Assembly: GCA_009693745.1 (NCBI GenBank)
Contig: SHWR01000006.1
Coordinates: forward strand, 1 to 29,696
DNA: 29,696 nucleotides
Direction: 5' to 3'
Origin: Candidatus Fonsibacter sp.
GTDB taxonomy: Bacteria; Pseudomonadota; Alphaproteobacteria; Pelagibacterales; Pelagibacteraceae
Below are positions 7,233 to 15,166 of the stretch, piece by piece. Under the pieces are notes generated by a model. The model was not told where the DNA came from. It was given only the letters and a program-made list of their open reading frames with translations, and searched no databases. Each line of letters starts with the position of its first letter. Position 1 is the stretch's first letter. The translations under genes and the position numbers were made by a program.

Positions 7233-8204
7233 ATGTTAAGAAATAGAAAAATTATTATTGGCACTAGAGGCAGCAGATTGTCGCTTGCGCAAACAGAACA
7301 TTTTAGAGATGGGCTGTTACTTGCTTATCCAGGAGTTATAGCTGACCAACTTATTATTAAGATTATCAAAACATCGGGAGATAAATTTAAAACTGAAAAT
7401 TTAGGAATGATGGGAGGCAAAGGACTTTTCGTCAAAGAACTAGAAGAGTGTTTGCTTGAAAAATCAATTGATGTTGCGGTTCATTCTCTTAAAGATGTAC
7501 CAACTTTTTCATCAAATAAATTGTCACTTGCTTGTTTTTTAAAAAGAACAGATGAGCGAGATGCATTCTTATCTCCTGTTGCAAGTTCATTTGCCAATTT
7601 AAAACCAGGCTCTACCGTTGGAACTTCTTCTGTTAGAAGATTTTCTCAATTAAAAAGATTGAGAGATGATTTAAAAATGGTCCCAATAAGAGGAAATATC
7701 GACACCAGAATTAATAAAATGAAAGAGGGAATTTACGATTCCATAGTGCTTGCAGCATCTGGATTAAAAAGACTAGGATTTCATTCTGAAGTAAAAGAAT
7801 ATTTTGAGAAAGATGTAATCATCCCATCCGCGGGACAAGGAATTATAACTGTTCAGTGTAGAGAGGAAGATTCTGCTGTTAAAGAAATCTTAAAAACAGT
7901 AAATGATAAAGAAACACAAATTTTAGCAGAAGCAGAGCGTTCATTATTAGAGGTATTAAATGGCGCTTGTGATACTCCGGTTGGAGCCAATGCTATCATT
8001 AACGATGAGGGAGAATTGTTTTTAAAAGCAGAATTGTTATCATTGGACGGAAAGCAATGCTTTCGAGCACACAAAACTGGAATTTTAGAAAAAGCAAAAA
8101 GTATAGGAATGGATGTGGCTGAAGAAATCTTATCTAAGGCTGGAGAAAACTTTATTATTTCGGAGACAAAACTTGCACATACTATTCACAAAAAGTCAGA
8201 ATAG
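7233..8204 (+). CDS. hemC: hydroxymethylbilane synthase (porphobilinogen deaminase)
   Basis: HemC polymerises four porphobilinogen molecules into hydroxymethylbilane in haem synthesis. The 323-residue protein shows the N-terminal IIIGTRGSRLSLAQ strand, the catalytic aspartate in HSLKDVP (Asp88), the arginine-rich substrate pocket TSSVRR and RGNIDTR, and the cofactor cysteine in LNGACDTPVGA (Cys246), which carries the dipyrromethane. Length and residue spacing match the bacterial enzyme, with an extension of about ten residues. It is the first gene of a hemC-hemD-folD run and overlaps hemD by 32 bases. Confidence 0.98.
   Translation: MLRNRKIIIGTRGSRLSLAQTEHFRDGLLLAYPGVIADQLIIKIIKTSGDKFKTENLGMMGGKGLFVKELEECLLEKSIDVAVHSLKDVPTFSSNKLSLACFLKRTDERDAFLSPVASSFANLKPGSTVGTSSVRRFSQLKRLRDDLKMVPIRGNIDTRINKMKEGIYDSIVLAASGLKRLGFHSEVKEYFEKDVIIPSAGQGIITVQCREEDSAVKEILKTVNDKETQILAEAERSLLEVLNGACDTPVGANAIINDEGELFLKAELLSLDGKQCFRAHKTGILEKAKSIGMDVAEEILSKAGENFIISETKLAHTIHKKSE
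8162..8165 (+). promoter_or_regulatory. ribosome-binding site that fixes the hemD start
   Basis: GGAG lies seven bases before the TTG at 8173-8175, inside the end of hemC. Strong ribosome-binding sites are uncommon in this window, so this one supports the TTG start of hemD against the upstream ATG at 8113, which would add 20 residues that do not match the family. Confidence 0.65.
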
Positions 8205-8865
8205 TTCTGAAATTTTAGTTAATAAATTTACTTCAAAAGGTCATAAAGTTTCTAATTTTTCAATACTAAATATAAAGCCAATAACTATTCCTGATATTGA
8301 TTTTAGAAATTTTAGTTCACTTATTTTTACAAGTTCAAATGCAATTTATAATCTAAAAAAAATCAACAACATAAATCATCTTAAATGTTTTTGTGTCGGC
8401 GAACAAACAGCTGCTGCTGCAAAAAAAATTGGCTTTTTAAATGTGCAGATTGCTGGGGGAAATTATTCTGAACTTCGTGAACTTATTTTTAAAACTTGCG
8501 AAAAAACAAAAGAAAAATTTATTTATATTCGAGGAGAATTTGTCGCTAATGATTTAGAAAAAGACTTTAAAGAAAAGGGTTACGTCCTTGAGAGTATTAT
8601 TAATTATACAACGGAACCTAATTCAAATATTGATCAAAAATTAATTGAAGATTTAAAAAATAAGCTCGTGGATGTTATTTTTGTTTACTCCAAGAGGACT
8701 GCTGATCAATTATTAAAGATAATTTTAAATCATAAAATTGCAAATGATCTAGAAAATTGTACCCTGAATTGTATTAGCATTAACGTTGCAAATACTTTAA
8801 AAAGATTAAAGTGGAAAAAAATTAAGATTTTTTCTTCAGGTGAAGAAGAATTATCGTTATTATAA
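8173..8865 (+). CDS. hemD: uroporphyrinogen-III synthase
   Basis: HemD closes and inverts ring D of hydroxymethylbilane to give uroporphyrinogen III. Its sequence is poorly conserved in general, and the call rests on its place straight after hemC, on its size (230 residues) and on recognisable elements: the start HILFTKSQNSSEILVNKF, then LIFTSSNAIYNL, the CFCVGEQTAAAAKKIGF segment, and VIFVYSKRTADQLL, which matches the family's F-x-S-x-R/S-T pattern. Starting at the TTG gives the usual N-terminal beta strand directly after the initiator. The 32-base overlap with hemC suggests coupled translation. Moderate divergence is normal for this family. Confidence 0.9.
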   Translation: MHILFTKSQNSSEILVNKFTSKGHKVSNFSILNIKPITIPDIDFRNFSSLIFTSSNAIYNLKKINNINHLKCFCVGEQTAAAAKKIGFLNVQIAGGNYSELRELIFKTCEKTKEKFIYIRGEFVANDLEKDFKEKGYVLESIINYTTEPNSNIDQKLIEDLKNKLVDVIFVYSKRTADQLLKIILNHKIANDLENCTLNCISINVANTLKRLKWKKIKIFSSGEEELSLL

Positions 8866-8877
8866 AAGGATTTTTTA

Positions 8878-9729
8878 GTGATTATAGATGGAAAAAAATT
8901 TGCTCAAAAATTAAGAAATAAAATTAAAAAAGAAATCCAATCTATAAAAAAGAAAACAAAATTAATACCGGGTCTCACAGTTGTTCTTGTTGGTAATCAT
9001 GCACCAAGCGAGATTTATGTAAGAAATAAAGAAATCTCAGCAAAAGAAGTTGGCATTAATTCTAAAGTTTTAAGATTTAAAAGTTCAATTTCAGAAATAA
9101 AATTAATTTCAGTTATTCACAAATTAAATAAAGATAAAAAAATTCACGGTATATTAGTACAGTTACCCTTGCCTAATAAGATTAATGGTCATAAAATTAT
9201 TCAAGAGATAAACCCAAAAAAAGATGTGGATGGCTTTCACCCAATTAATGTTGGAAATTTGTCTTCAGGAAAAGATGCCTTAGTTCCCTGCACTCCGCTT
9301 GGATGTTATTTGATGATTAAGAGTGTTAGAAAAAATTTAGCAGGATTGAACGTGCTTATTATTGGCAGATCTAATTTAAATGGTAAGCCTATGGCGCAAT
9401 TATTATTAAAAGAAGATTGCACAGTTACTATTGGGCACTCTAAAACAAAAAATCTAAAAGAATTATGTAAAAAAGCTGACATTGTTGTTGCAGCAGTTGG
9501 CAGAGCAAACTTAGTTAAAGGTGATTGGGTTAAAAAAGGAGCAATCGTAATTGATGTTGGTATTAATAGAGTTGAAAAGAAAAAAGGTTATAAAATAGTA
9601 GGAGATGTTGAATTTGAAACTGTAGTTAAAAAAGCAAGAGCCATAACTCCAGTACCAGGTGGTGTTGGTCCGGTAACCATTGCGTGTCTTTTAAATAATA
9701 CTTTAAAAGCTTTTAAGAATATTAATTAA
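8878..9729 (+). CDS. folD: bifunctional methylenetetrahydrofolate dehydrogenase / cyclohydrolase
   Basis: FolD interconverts 5,10-methylene-, methenyl- and 10-formyl-tetrahydrofolate using NADP+, feeding purine, formyl-Met and serine/glycine metabolism. The 283-residue protein has the catalytic pair Tyr47 and Lys51 in SEIYVRNK, then ILVQLPLP (92-99), the DVDGFHP block with Asp118, and the nucleotide-binding GRSNLNGKPMAQLL (163-176). It ends with TPVPGGVGPVT. It starts with GTG at 8878, supported by AAGGA seven bases upstream. It follows hemD with a 12-base gap and is probably cotranscribed. Its stop directly abuts the stop of convergent argG with no base between, so any terminator must lie inside coding DNA. 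Confidence 0.98.
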   Translation: MIIDGKKFAQKLRNKIKKEIQSIKKKTKLIPGLTVVLVGNHAPSEIYVRNKEISAKEVGINSKVLRFKSSISEIKLISVIHKLNKDKKIHGILVQLPLPNKINGHKIIQEINPKKDVDGFHPINVGNLSSGKDALVPCTPLGCYLMIKSVRKNLAGLNVLIIGRSNLNGKPMAQLLLKEDCTVTIGHSKTKNLKELCKKADIVVAAVGRANLVKGDWVKKGAIVIDVGINRVEKKKGYKIVGDVEFETVVKKARAITPVPGGVGPVTIACLLNNTLKAFKNIN

Positions 9730-10920
9730 TTATTTTCTAAGTAAGCGAGCGTTCTTTTTAATAAAGTTTTCTACTTTTTTTTTATTAAAAGTTTTATTTT
9801 CTTCAAAAGAAACATTTTTCATTGAGTAAATACTCTTATTAGAAATTCTTGAAACAATACTTACGTTTCCTTTATAAATTTTTAACTTAACAGTTCCTTG
9901 AACTCGTGATCTTTTTTGATCAATAATCTTTTGTAATCTTAATCTTTCTTTTGAATACCAAAATCCATTGTAAATTAATTCTGCAAATCTAGACATAACT
10001 GCATCTTTTTTATGTGCAGTTTCTTTATCTAAAGTAAGAGATTCTATGGCTCTATGAGCGAATAAAAGAATAGTTCCGCCAGGAGTTTCATAAACACCAC
10101 GAGATTTTATTCCAATAAATCTATTCTCAACAAGATCCACTCTACCCACTCCATTCTTGCCGCCAATATTATTTAAAAGGGAAAGTAATTTACTTGGCGA
10201 ACATTTTTTATTGTTAATGCTAATTGGATCACTATTTTTAAAACCAATAGTTACATAAGATGGTTTATTTGGAGCTTTCTCAGGAGAAACTGTTCTTTGG
10301 AAAATAAATTCTGGAGCTTGTTTTGAGGGATCTTCTAGAATTTTACCCTCCGTTGAAGTGTGGAATAAATTGTCATCCACAGAAAAGGGAGGAGCTCCCT
10401 TTTTATCACTTGGTACAGGAATGTTATTCTTTTTAGCATATTTAATAAGATCGCTTCTTGATGCAAAATCCCAATCACGCCATGGTGCGATAATTTTAAT
10501 CTTGGGATTAAAATAGTAATAAGCGAGTTCAAATCTTACTTGATCATTACCTTTTCCTGTTGATCCATGTGATACGGCATCTGCTTTAAATTTTTTGGCA
10601 ACTTGAATTTGACGTTTTGCAATAAGGGGTCGAGCAATAGAAGTGCCAAGCAAATAAATGCCCTCATATAAGGCATTCCCTCTAATCATTGGAAAAATAT
10701 AATCTTTTACAAAAACATCTTTTAGATCCTCAATAACAATATTTTTAACGCCAAGATTTCTTGCGTTTCTAATTATTTTTTTTCTATCTATTTCTTGTCC
10801 AAGATCTGCAGTGTAGGCAATAATTTCTGCTTGATAGTTTTCTTGTAACCAGCGTAAAATTACAGAAGTATCAAGACCTCCAGAATAAGCTAAAACAATT
10901 TTTTTAACTTTTTTTTTCAT
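9730..10920 (-). CDS. argG: argininosuccinate synthase
   Basis: ArgG joins citrulline and aspartate with ATP to form argininosuccinate, the penultimate step of arginine synthesis. The 396-residue protein opens with the PP-loop AYSGGLDTSVILRWL (10-24). The citrulline- and aspartate-binding blocks follow: GTSIARPLIAKRQ, then DAVSHGSTGKGNDQVRFELAYY, read here in two parts (about 114-124 and 125-135). Near 277 comes the GIKSRGVYETPGGTIL block. The length is normal for the type I enzyme. It lies two bases after the stop of the IalB-like gene, so tas, ialB-like and argG probably form one transcript. Confidence 0.98.
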   Translation of the reverse strand: MKKKVKKIVLAYSGGLDTSVILRWLQENYQAEIIAYTADLGQEIDRKKIIRNARNLGVKNIVIEDLKDVFVKDYIFPMIRGNALYEGIYLLGTSIARPLIAKRQIQVAKKFKADAVSHGSTGKGNDQVRFELAYYYFNPKIKIIAPWRDWDFASRSDLIKYAKKNNIPVPSDKKGAPPFSVDDNLFHTSTEGKILEDPSKQAPEFIFQRTVSPEKAPNKPSYVTIGFKNSDPISINNKKCSPSKLLSLLNNIGGKNGVGRVDLVENRFIGIKSRGVYETPGGTILLFAHRAIESLTLDKETAHKKDAVMSRFAELIYNGFWYSKERLRLQKIIDQKRSRVQGTVKLKIYKGNVSIVSRISNKSIYSMKNVSFEENKTFNKKKVENFIKKNARLLRK

Positions 10921-10922
10921 TA

Positions 10923-11432
10923 TTAAATGAAATTACATTTCTTTTTAGCAGCCTCATAAGCATCACTAAAACCACTTAATGAGAAAGTGTCGATCGTTTT
11001 AGAACCTTTAGCTGAGGTTGCGCTAATTTTTGCTTGTGAAGATTTTCTCATTAATTCTATCATGGCAACTTCCTCTTCATATTTTGTAAGCCAAGCAAAA
11101 TTATCTTCTGTTTCAAATTTGAATTCTTTTTTATCGATAGCAACATTTACTTTAGAAGATGCTTTGTAATTATAACCGCTTGTAACGCTTATTTCGTTTT
11201 GTATTTTGTCGTTAGGTCTAAAACTTATAAACATTCTAGACTCTGCTCTATTAAGAGTTTTTGGATCAGAAGCTACAGGACTTGATACAGCATAACAAAC
11301 TTGCTGACCGTTAATATTGGTATTCTGGGCGGTCCAGTTTTTAAATTGTCCATCCAGTTTAATTTGAGCAAATATTTTTTGTTCAAAAGACAAAAGACAA
11401 ATTATAGAAAAAAATAAAACTCTTATGGACAT
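10923..11432 (-). CDS. invasion-associated locus B (IalB) family periplasmic protein
   Basis: A 169-residue secreted protein. Residues 1-22 form a signal peptide ending in FA, with the mature chain starting near QIKLDG. The body fits the alphaproteobacterial IalB family: FKNWTAQ near 30, QVCYAVSSP, the RAESRMFISFRP strand, NEISVTSGY, and the C-terminal IDTFSLSGFSDAYEAAKKKC. Cys46 and Cys166 are placed to form a disulfide. IalB was named from Bartonella, where it promotes erythrocyte invasion, but the family is common in free-living alphaproteobacteria and its role there is unknown; a virulence meaning should not be read into it. Its ATG overlaps the end of the upstream tas-like gene by ten bases. 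Confidence 0.88.
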   Translation of the reverse strand: MSIRVLFFSIICLLSFEQKIFAQIKLDGQFKNWTAQNTNINGQQVCYAVSSPVASDPKTLNRAESRMFISFRPNDKIQNEISVTSGYNYKASSKVNVAIDKKEFKFETEDNFAWLTKYEEEVAMIELMRKSSQAKISATSAKGSKTIDTFSLSGFSDAYEAAKKKCNFI

Positions 11433-12472
11433 GGGTTTGAATACATTAATTGAACATTATTAATGTCTTTTATTACATCATTAGTTAGTGACAGATCAAT
11501 ACTATCAATATTTTTTCTTAACTGTTCCATGGATGTAGCACCAATAATCGTTGAGGTTACAAATTTTTGTATAATACAAAATTGAATTGCCATTTGTACA
11601 GGGTCGATATTATGTTTCTTTGCAACTTCATAATATGCCTTAACCGCTGGTTCAGTATTTAAAGTTCTGTATCTATCAAATCTATCTCCCCATAACACCT
11701 CTCTAGTTCCAGCAGGTTTTTTGCCACCCAAATATTTTCCAGTCAAATGTCCCCCGCCCAAAGGCGAGTATGCAAGTAATCCAATTTTTTCTCTAATTGA
11801 AATTTCCGAAAGCCCGACCTCATAACTTCTATTAATAAGACTGTAGGGATTCTGGATCGTTATTGGCTTTGGAATATTATGTTTTTCAGCGAGCTTTATA
11901 TATTGGCTTGTACCCCAAGGAGTTTCATTAGAAAGCCCGTAATATTTTATTTTTCCAAGCTTAATTAAAGAAGCCATTGCTTCCATAGTTTCAAGAATAG
12001 GCACCACGTCATCAGTTTCAGTATGTTCATATTCAAGTCCACTAAAGACATTTAAAGGTCTATCAGGCCAGTGCAGTTGATAAATATCAACGTGATCAAT
12101 TTGTAAATTTTTTAAACTATTATCGATTGCAGTATTAATTTGTTTTTTATTAAGTCTAGTTTCTTTTTCACCAGGTCTAATCCAGTTCATTCCGGATCTG
12201 CCCGTTACTTTATCGGCGATAATTATTTTATCTCTCTTCTTTGTTTTTTTTAACCAATTGCCAACAATTCGACTCGTTGCACCGCAAGTCTCTTTTGTAG
12301 GTGGTATGGAGTATAATTCTGCAGTATCAAAAAAATTAATCCCTTTCGAAACGGCATAGTCCATTTGCTCAAAACCATCCTGTTCAGTGTTTTGCATGGA
12401 ACCCCACGTCATTGTGCCAAGACAAATTTGGCTAACGTTTAAGTCGATATTTGGTATTTTATTAAATTTCAT
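11423..12472 (-). CDS. tas: aldo/keto reductase, Tas family
   Basis: This 349-residue NADPH-dependent oxidoreductase folds as a TIM barrel. The catalytic tetrad is visible as Asp49 and Tyr54 (NFFDTAELYSIPP), Lys88 (ADKVTG) and His134 (YQLHWPDRP). The order of blocks, including VGNWLKKTKKRDKIIIADK, GKIKYYGLSNETPWG, TIQNPYSLINRSYEVGLSE and LLAYSPLGGGHLTGKYL, runs closely parallel to E. coli Tas, itself of uncertain natural substrate. I therefore use the symbol for family membership only. It is the first gene of the minus-strand unit leading to argG and is divergent from the Bax-inhibitor gene. The 109-base region between them (12473-12581) shows only AT-rich sequence with a possible TTGAAA and TATTAT pair that is poorly spaced. 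Confidence 0.94.
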   Translation of the reverse strand: MKFNKIPNIDLNVSQICLGTMTWGSMQNTEQDGFEQMDYAVSKGINFFDTAELYSIPPTKETCGATSRIVGNWLKKTKKRDKIIIADKVTGRSGMNWIRPGEKETRLNKKQINTAIDNSLKNLQIDHVDIYQLHWPDRPLNVFSGLEYEHTETDDVVPILETMEAMASLIKLGKIKYYGLSNETPWGTSQYIKLAEKHNIPKPITIQNPYSLINRSYEVGLSEISIREKIGLLAYSPLGGGHLTGKYLGGKKPAGTREVLWGDRFDRYRTLNTEPAVKAYYEVAKKHNIDPVQMAIQFCIIQKFVTSTIIGATSMEQLRKNIDSIDLSLTNDVIKDINNVQLMYSNPCP

Positions 12473-12581
12473 ATTTTTTTATTTCTAAAAAGATAATGGA
12501 ATAGCCTTTTTTTAAGCTTCTTGAAATGAACATATTTTAATATTATGTATTGGATTAAACAAACATATAGGTAAAAAAGAA

Positions 12582-13322
12582 ATGAACTTAAAGTATGGTC
12601 AAACAAGAGCTACGACACGTGCAGAATCGGGTGCCATAGATCAGGGCCTTAGATCCTACATGTTAAAGATCTACAATTACATGGCAACAGGTATTCTGGT
12701 GACAGGTTTTGTAGCGTTGTTTTTATTTAAATTTTCTGTTAATGAAGACGGAACTTTAGCTCCGCTTGGAAACGCAATTTATCATTCACCATTAATGTGG
12801 GTAATCGCTTTTGCTCCATTAGGTATTGTAATGTGGATGAGTTTTGGACTTGCAAAAATGAGCGCATCAAAAGCTCAAACATTATTTTGGGTGTTTGCAG
12901 GATTAATGGGTGCATCGCTTTCTTCAATATTTATGGTTTATGTTGGATCAAGTATTGCTCGAGTATTTTTTATTACTGCAGCAACTTTTGCTACAATGAG
13001 TCTTTACGGTTACACAACAAAATCTGATCTGACTAAACTTGGATCATTTTTAATGATGGGTTTGATTGGAATCATTATTGCTTCAATCGTAAACATTTTT
13101 CTTAAATCTACACAACTAGAATTCATCGTTTCATTACTTGGAGTTATAATTTTTGTTGGTCTGACTGCTTATGACACACAAAAAATTAAAGACATGTATT
13201 TTGATGGCGGAGATTCAGAGGTAATGGCTAAAAAATCTATTATGGGCGCTTTAACTCTTTATCTAGATTTCATTAACCTTTTTGTAATGTTGTTAAGATT
13301 CTTCGGACAAAGAAGAGACTAA
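12582..13322 (+). CDS. Bax inhibitor-1/YccA family membrane protein
   Basis: This 246-residue protein has about seven hydrophobic spans after a soluble N-terminus of about 30 residues. It carries the family hallmark YDTQKIKDM near residue 203 and a final hydrophobic segment, ALTLYLDFINLFVMLLRFFG. Bacterial BI-1/YccA proteins sit in the inner membrane. The E. coli members YccA and YbhL modulate or are linked to FtsH proteolysis, and a Bacillus member is a pH-sensitive calcium leak channel. Which of these applies here is not known. The gene stands alone, divergent from tas and convergent with the DUF2256 gene, with a hairpin 14 bases after its stop. Confidence 0.93.
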   Translation: MNLKYGQTRATTRAESGAIDQGLRSYMLKIYNYMATGILVTGFVALFLFKFSVNEDGTLAPLGNAIYHSPLMWVIAFAPLGIVMWMSFGLAKMSASKAQTLFWVFAGLMGASLSSIFMVYVGSSIARVFFITAATFATMSLYGYTTKSDLTKLGSFLMMGLIGIIIASIVNIFLKSTQLEFIVSLLGVIIFVGLTAYDTQKIKDMYFDGGDSEVMAKKSIMGALTLYLDFINLFVMLLRFFGQRRD

Positions 13323-13335
13323 TTAATCTATTTTT

Positions 13336-13361
13336 TATAGCCCCGTTCATTTGGGGCTATA
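13336..13361. terminator. hairpin shared by two convergent genes
   Basis: TATAGCCCC (13336-13344) and GGGGCTATA (13353-13361) form a perfect 9-bp stem around an eight-base loop. It lies just after the Bax-inhibitor stop on the plus strand and contains the last codons and stop of the DUF2256 gene on the minus strand. It probably ends both transcripts. T-runs do not follow immediately on either strand; the nearest on the plus strand is six T about a dozen bases on. Confidence 0.6.
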
Positions 13362-13487
13362 ATCTCCCGAGCATTTTTTAGAACAGTATTTTACGAAATT
13401 CCAATTTTTTTCCCATTTTTTTCTCCACAGAAACTCTCTTCTACAATTAAGACAAATTTTTTTCGGTAATTGATCTTTTTTTTTCAA
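13347..13487 (-). CDS. DUF2256 zinc-ribbon-like small protein
   Basis: A 46-residue frame starts at a TTG one base after the stop of the DUF2794 gene and ends at TGA 13347-13349. It has the DUF2256 layout: a first knuckle ICLNC (Cys12 and Cys15), then RREFLWRKKWEKNWN, then a second pair in KYCSKKC (Cys35 and Cys39). The family's typical K-x-C-x-x-C, FxWRKKWxxxW and YCSxxC pattern is all present, so I consider it real despite its size and TTG start. The four cysteines probably bind zinc. The function is unknown; elsewhere members often sit beside photolyase/cryptochrome-like genes, which are not seen here. The final codons and stop form part of the 9-bp hairpin shared with the convergent gene. 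Confidence 0.88.
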   Translation of the reverse strand: MKKKDQLPKKICLNCRREFLWRKKWEKNWNFVKYCSKKCSGDYSPK

Positions 13488-13488
13488 G

Positions 13489-13833
13489 TTATTTAATAAC
13501 TTTTAGATATTTTGCAGAATGTTTTTTTGAAATAATTTTTAATATAGAACTCAAATTATCCGAACTTTTAATTACAGAGCCGCCCGCATCTTTTAACTGA
13601 TATTTATTTTTATCTTTTTGATTAAGTTTCTTTAATATTTGAAAAAGAGGATTTTCAGTTGCTTTTCTATAGATCTCAAAACTAATCATAGTTTTACTCA
13701 TATAAATTCCATAGTCTTTCCATTCACCAACAGAAACCATTGAGCCATAAAGATTTAAAATTTCTTGAAGTTCTTTTTTATTAAAAAAATTTTCTTTATT
13801 AAGATTATTGTTTTTAATTAGATGAAGTTTCAT
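13489..13833 (-). CDS. DUF2794 family protein
   Basis: A 114-residue soluble protein of the alphaproteobacterial DUF2794 family. The recognisable core is FNKKELQEILNLYGSMVSVG followed by EWKDYGIYM, then ISFEIYRKATENPLFQI, and a weaker C-terminal part with LKDAGGSVIKSSDNLSSIL. The first 15 or so residues are a variable, asparagine-rich leader. No catalytic motif is evident and the function is unknown. The start ATG overlaps the yciB stop by four bases (ATGA), and the DUF2256 gene begins one base after its stop, so the three are almost certainly cotranscribed and translationally coupled. Confidence 0.87.
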   Translation of the reverse strand: MKLHLIKNNNLNKENFFNKKELQEILNLYGSMVSVGEWKDYGIYMSKTMISFEIYRKATENPLFQILKKLNQKDKNKYQLKDAGGSVIKSSDNLSSILKIISKKHSAKYLKVIK

Positions 13834-14375
13834 TGATCAGTCCTGTGTTTTTGAATAAGGAATATCTGCATAATTGTGAATATTAAAGTGATTGGCAATA
13901 GTCCAAATACTTTAAATTGAACCCAAAAGTCTTCGCTTTGCGTTCTCCACACAAGTTCATTTAATATCGCTAAAAAAATAAAAAAATACATCCAACGTTT
14001 ATTTAAAATATTCCAACCTTCATCTGAAATTTTAATTAATCCATCAAATAATCTTTTTAGCAAAGGTTGTTTTAGAAAGATTTGTCCATACAAAAGAATA
14101 AGTGCAAATATTATATTTATAATTGTAGGCTTCATGTAAAAAAATATTTTATTATCAAAAATAATTGCAAGACCGCCAAATATACTAACAACAACAGCGC
14201 CTAATATTGGTATTGTTGGAATTTTTTTATCTATTCGGTAAACAAAAAATACCGATATAATAGTTGCAATAATTAACGGAAGTATTGCATAACTCATTCC
14301 ATATTTTCTATAGAAATAAAAAAAGATTAATAACGGACCTATATCTAAGAAAAACTTTATGAGACCTTTATTCAT
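13830..14375 (-). CDS. yciB: inner membrane-spanning protein YciB (septation protein A family)
   Basis: The 181-residue protein has five or six hydrophobic spans and matches the YciB/IspZ family from its start (KFFLDIGPLLIFFYFYRKYG), through the VVVSIFGGLAIIFDN and KPTIINIIFALILL segments, to the C-terminal WVQFKVFGLLPITLIFTIMQ. YciB is an inner-membrane protein implicated in cell envelope synthesis and, in Shigella, septation. The ATG at 14373-14375 gives the usual N-terminus; the next Met is far inside the first conserved block. As a result its first 17 bases are also the first 17 bases, on the other strand, of the divergent DUF3108 gene. It heads the yciB-DUF2794-DUF2256 unit. Confidence 0.92.
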   Translation of the reverse strand: MNKGLIKFFLDIGPLLIFFYFYRKYGMSYAILPLIIATIISVFFVYRIDKKIPTIPILGAVVVSIFGGLAIIFDNKIFFYMKPTIINIIFALILLYGQIFLKQPLLKRLFDGLIKISDEGWNILNKRWMYFFIFLAILNELVWRTQSEDFWVQFKVFGLLPITLIFTIMQIFLIQKHRTDQ

Positions 14376-15126
14376 TAAATTTTTAATAATTATTTATGTA
14401 ATTATTTTAAACTTTAATTCATCTTTGGCAAAAGAATTTAGATATGATGTTCGCGCTTATAATCTGAATGTTATGGAGATTAACTTTAATATTGATGATG
14501 AAATAAATAATAAAATCACTTTTAGCGCCGAGAGCGTGGGTATCGTTGGATTTTTTGTAAAAGTTTTAGCAAAATCTAAAGTTGAATTTAATGACAAAGG
14601 TAAAAATACTTGGAAGTATGAATATCGTTATGACAAACCCACAACCAGTAAATATAGATTAAATAAAATCAATTTTTCTAAAGAAAAAGTTCTTAATTAT
14701 GAGACAGATCCACCTAGAACTGAAGATTTAACTAAAAAAGTTCCATACAACAAAGAAGACTATTTTGGTGTAATTGATCCAATCTTTGCTGTTAAGAAAT
14801 TATTTTTGATTGATAAAAAAAATCTTGATTGTGATAAAAAAATTAAGGTTTTTGATGGCAATATTTTTTATTACTTAGTGATGAAAAAGGAAAATGTGCA
14901 GATAGATTTTGATTCAATTTTTTCTAATTATAAAGGAAAATTACAAAAGTGTATTTTAACTTACCAACCAATATCTGGTTATATTCCAGGAGACCCAAAT
15001 ACTCCTAAACAGTTCAAAGTAGATCTTTATTTTGGAATTGTTGGGGATAACTATTTTCCAATTTATGCGACAACTAAAGGAAAAAAAGGAATTAGACTTA
15101 AGATGTATTTAGACACAATTCAGTGA
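14359..15126 (+). CDS. DUF3108 family exported protein
   Basis: A 255-residue protein with a clear signal peptide: a basic MRPLFIK start, a hydrophobic core to about residue 20, and a likely cut after SSLA (24). The mature part starts with FRYDVRAYNLNVMEINFNI and has the DUF3108 pattern, including ESVGIVGFFVKVLAKSKVEF, the YFGVIDPIFAVKKLF block near 135, and the closing PIYATTKGKKGIRLKMYL. DUF3108 proteins are periplasmic, beta-rich and of unknown function. The signal peptide requires the ATG at 14359, which makes the gene overlap yciB head to head. hspQ follows 40 bases later on the same strand. Confidence 0.88.
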   Translation: MRPLFIKFLIIIYVIILNFNSSLAKEFRYDVRAYNLNVMEINFNIDDEINNKITFSAESVGIVGFFVKVLAKSKVEFNDKGKNTWKYEYRYDKPTTSKYRLNKINFSKEKVLNYETDPPRTEDLTKKVPYNKEDYFGVIDPIFAVKKLFLIDKKNLDCDKKIKVFDGNIFYYLVMKKENVQIDFDSIFSNYKGKLQKCILTYQPISGYIPGDPNTPKQFKVDLYFGIVGDNYFPIYATTKGKKGIRLKMYLDTIQ

Positions 15127-15166
15127 GCTATTGAATTTTTTACAAGAATCACTACTTTAAATTTTA

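Noticed and set aside
7853..8074. Minus-strand 73-residue frame inside hemC
   Set aside because: Antisense to the conserved cofactor-cysteine region of hemC and without any protein signature.
8113..8172. ATG-start version of hemD with 20 more residues
   Set aside because: The extra residues do not fit the family, and the TTG at 8173 has GGAG seven bases upstream.
10335..10532. Minus-strand 65-residue frame inside argG
   Set aside because: It is an out-of-frame reading of argG; argG itself is intact and full length, so this is not evidence of a frameshift.
12521..12546. TTGAAA and TATTAT as a promoter for the Bax-inhibitor gene
   Set aside because: The spacing is 14 bases, too short for a standard promoter, and such words are common by chance in AT-rich DNA.
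12739..13027. Open frames of 62 and 76 residues inside the Bax-inhibitor gene
   Set aside because: They are fully contained in a well supported membrane-protein gene and have no family features; they are shadows of its composition.
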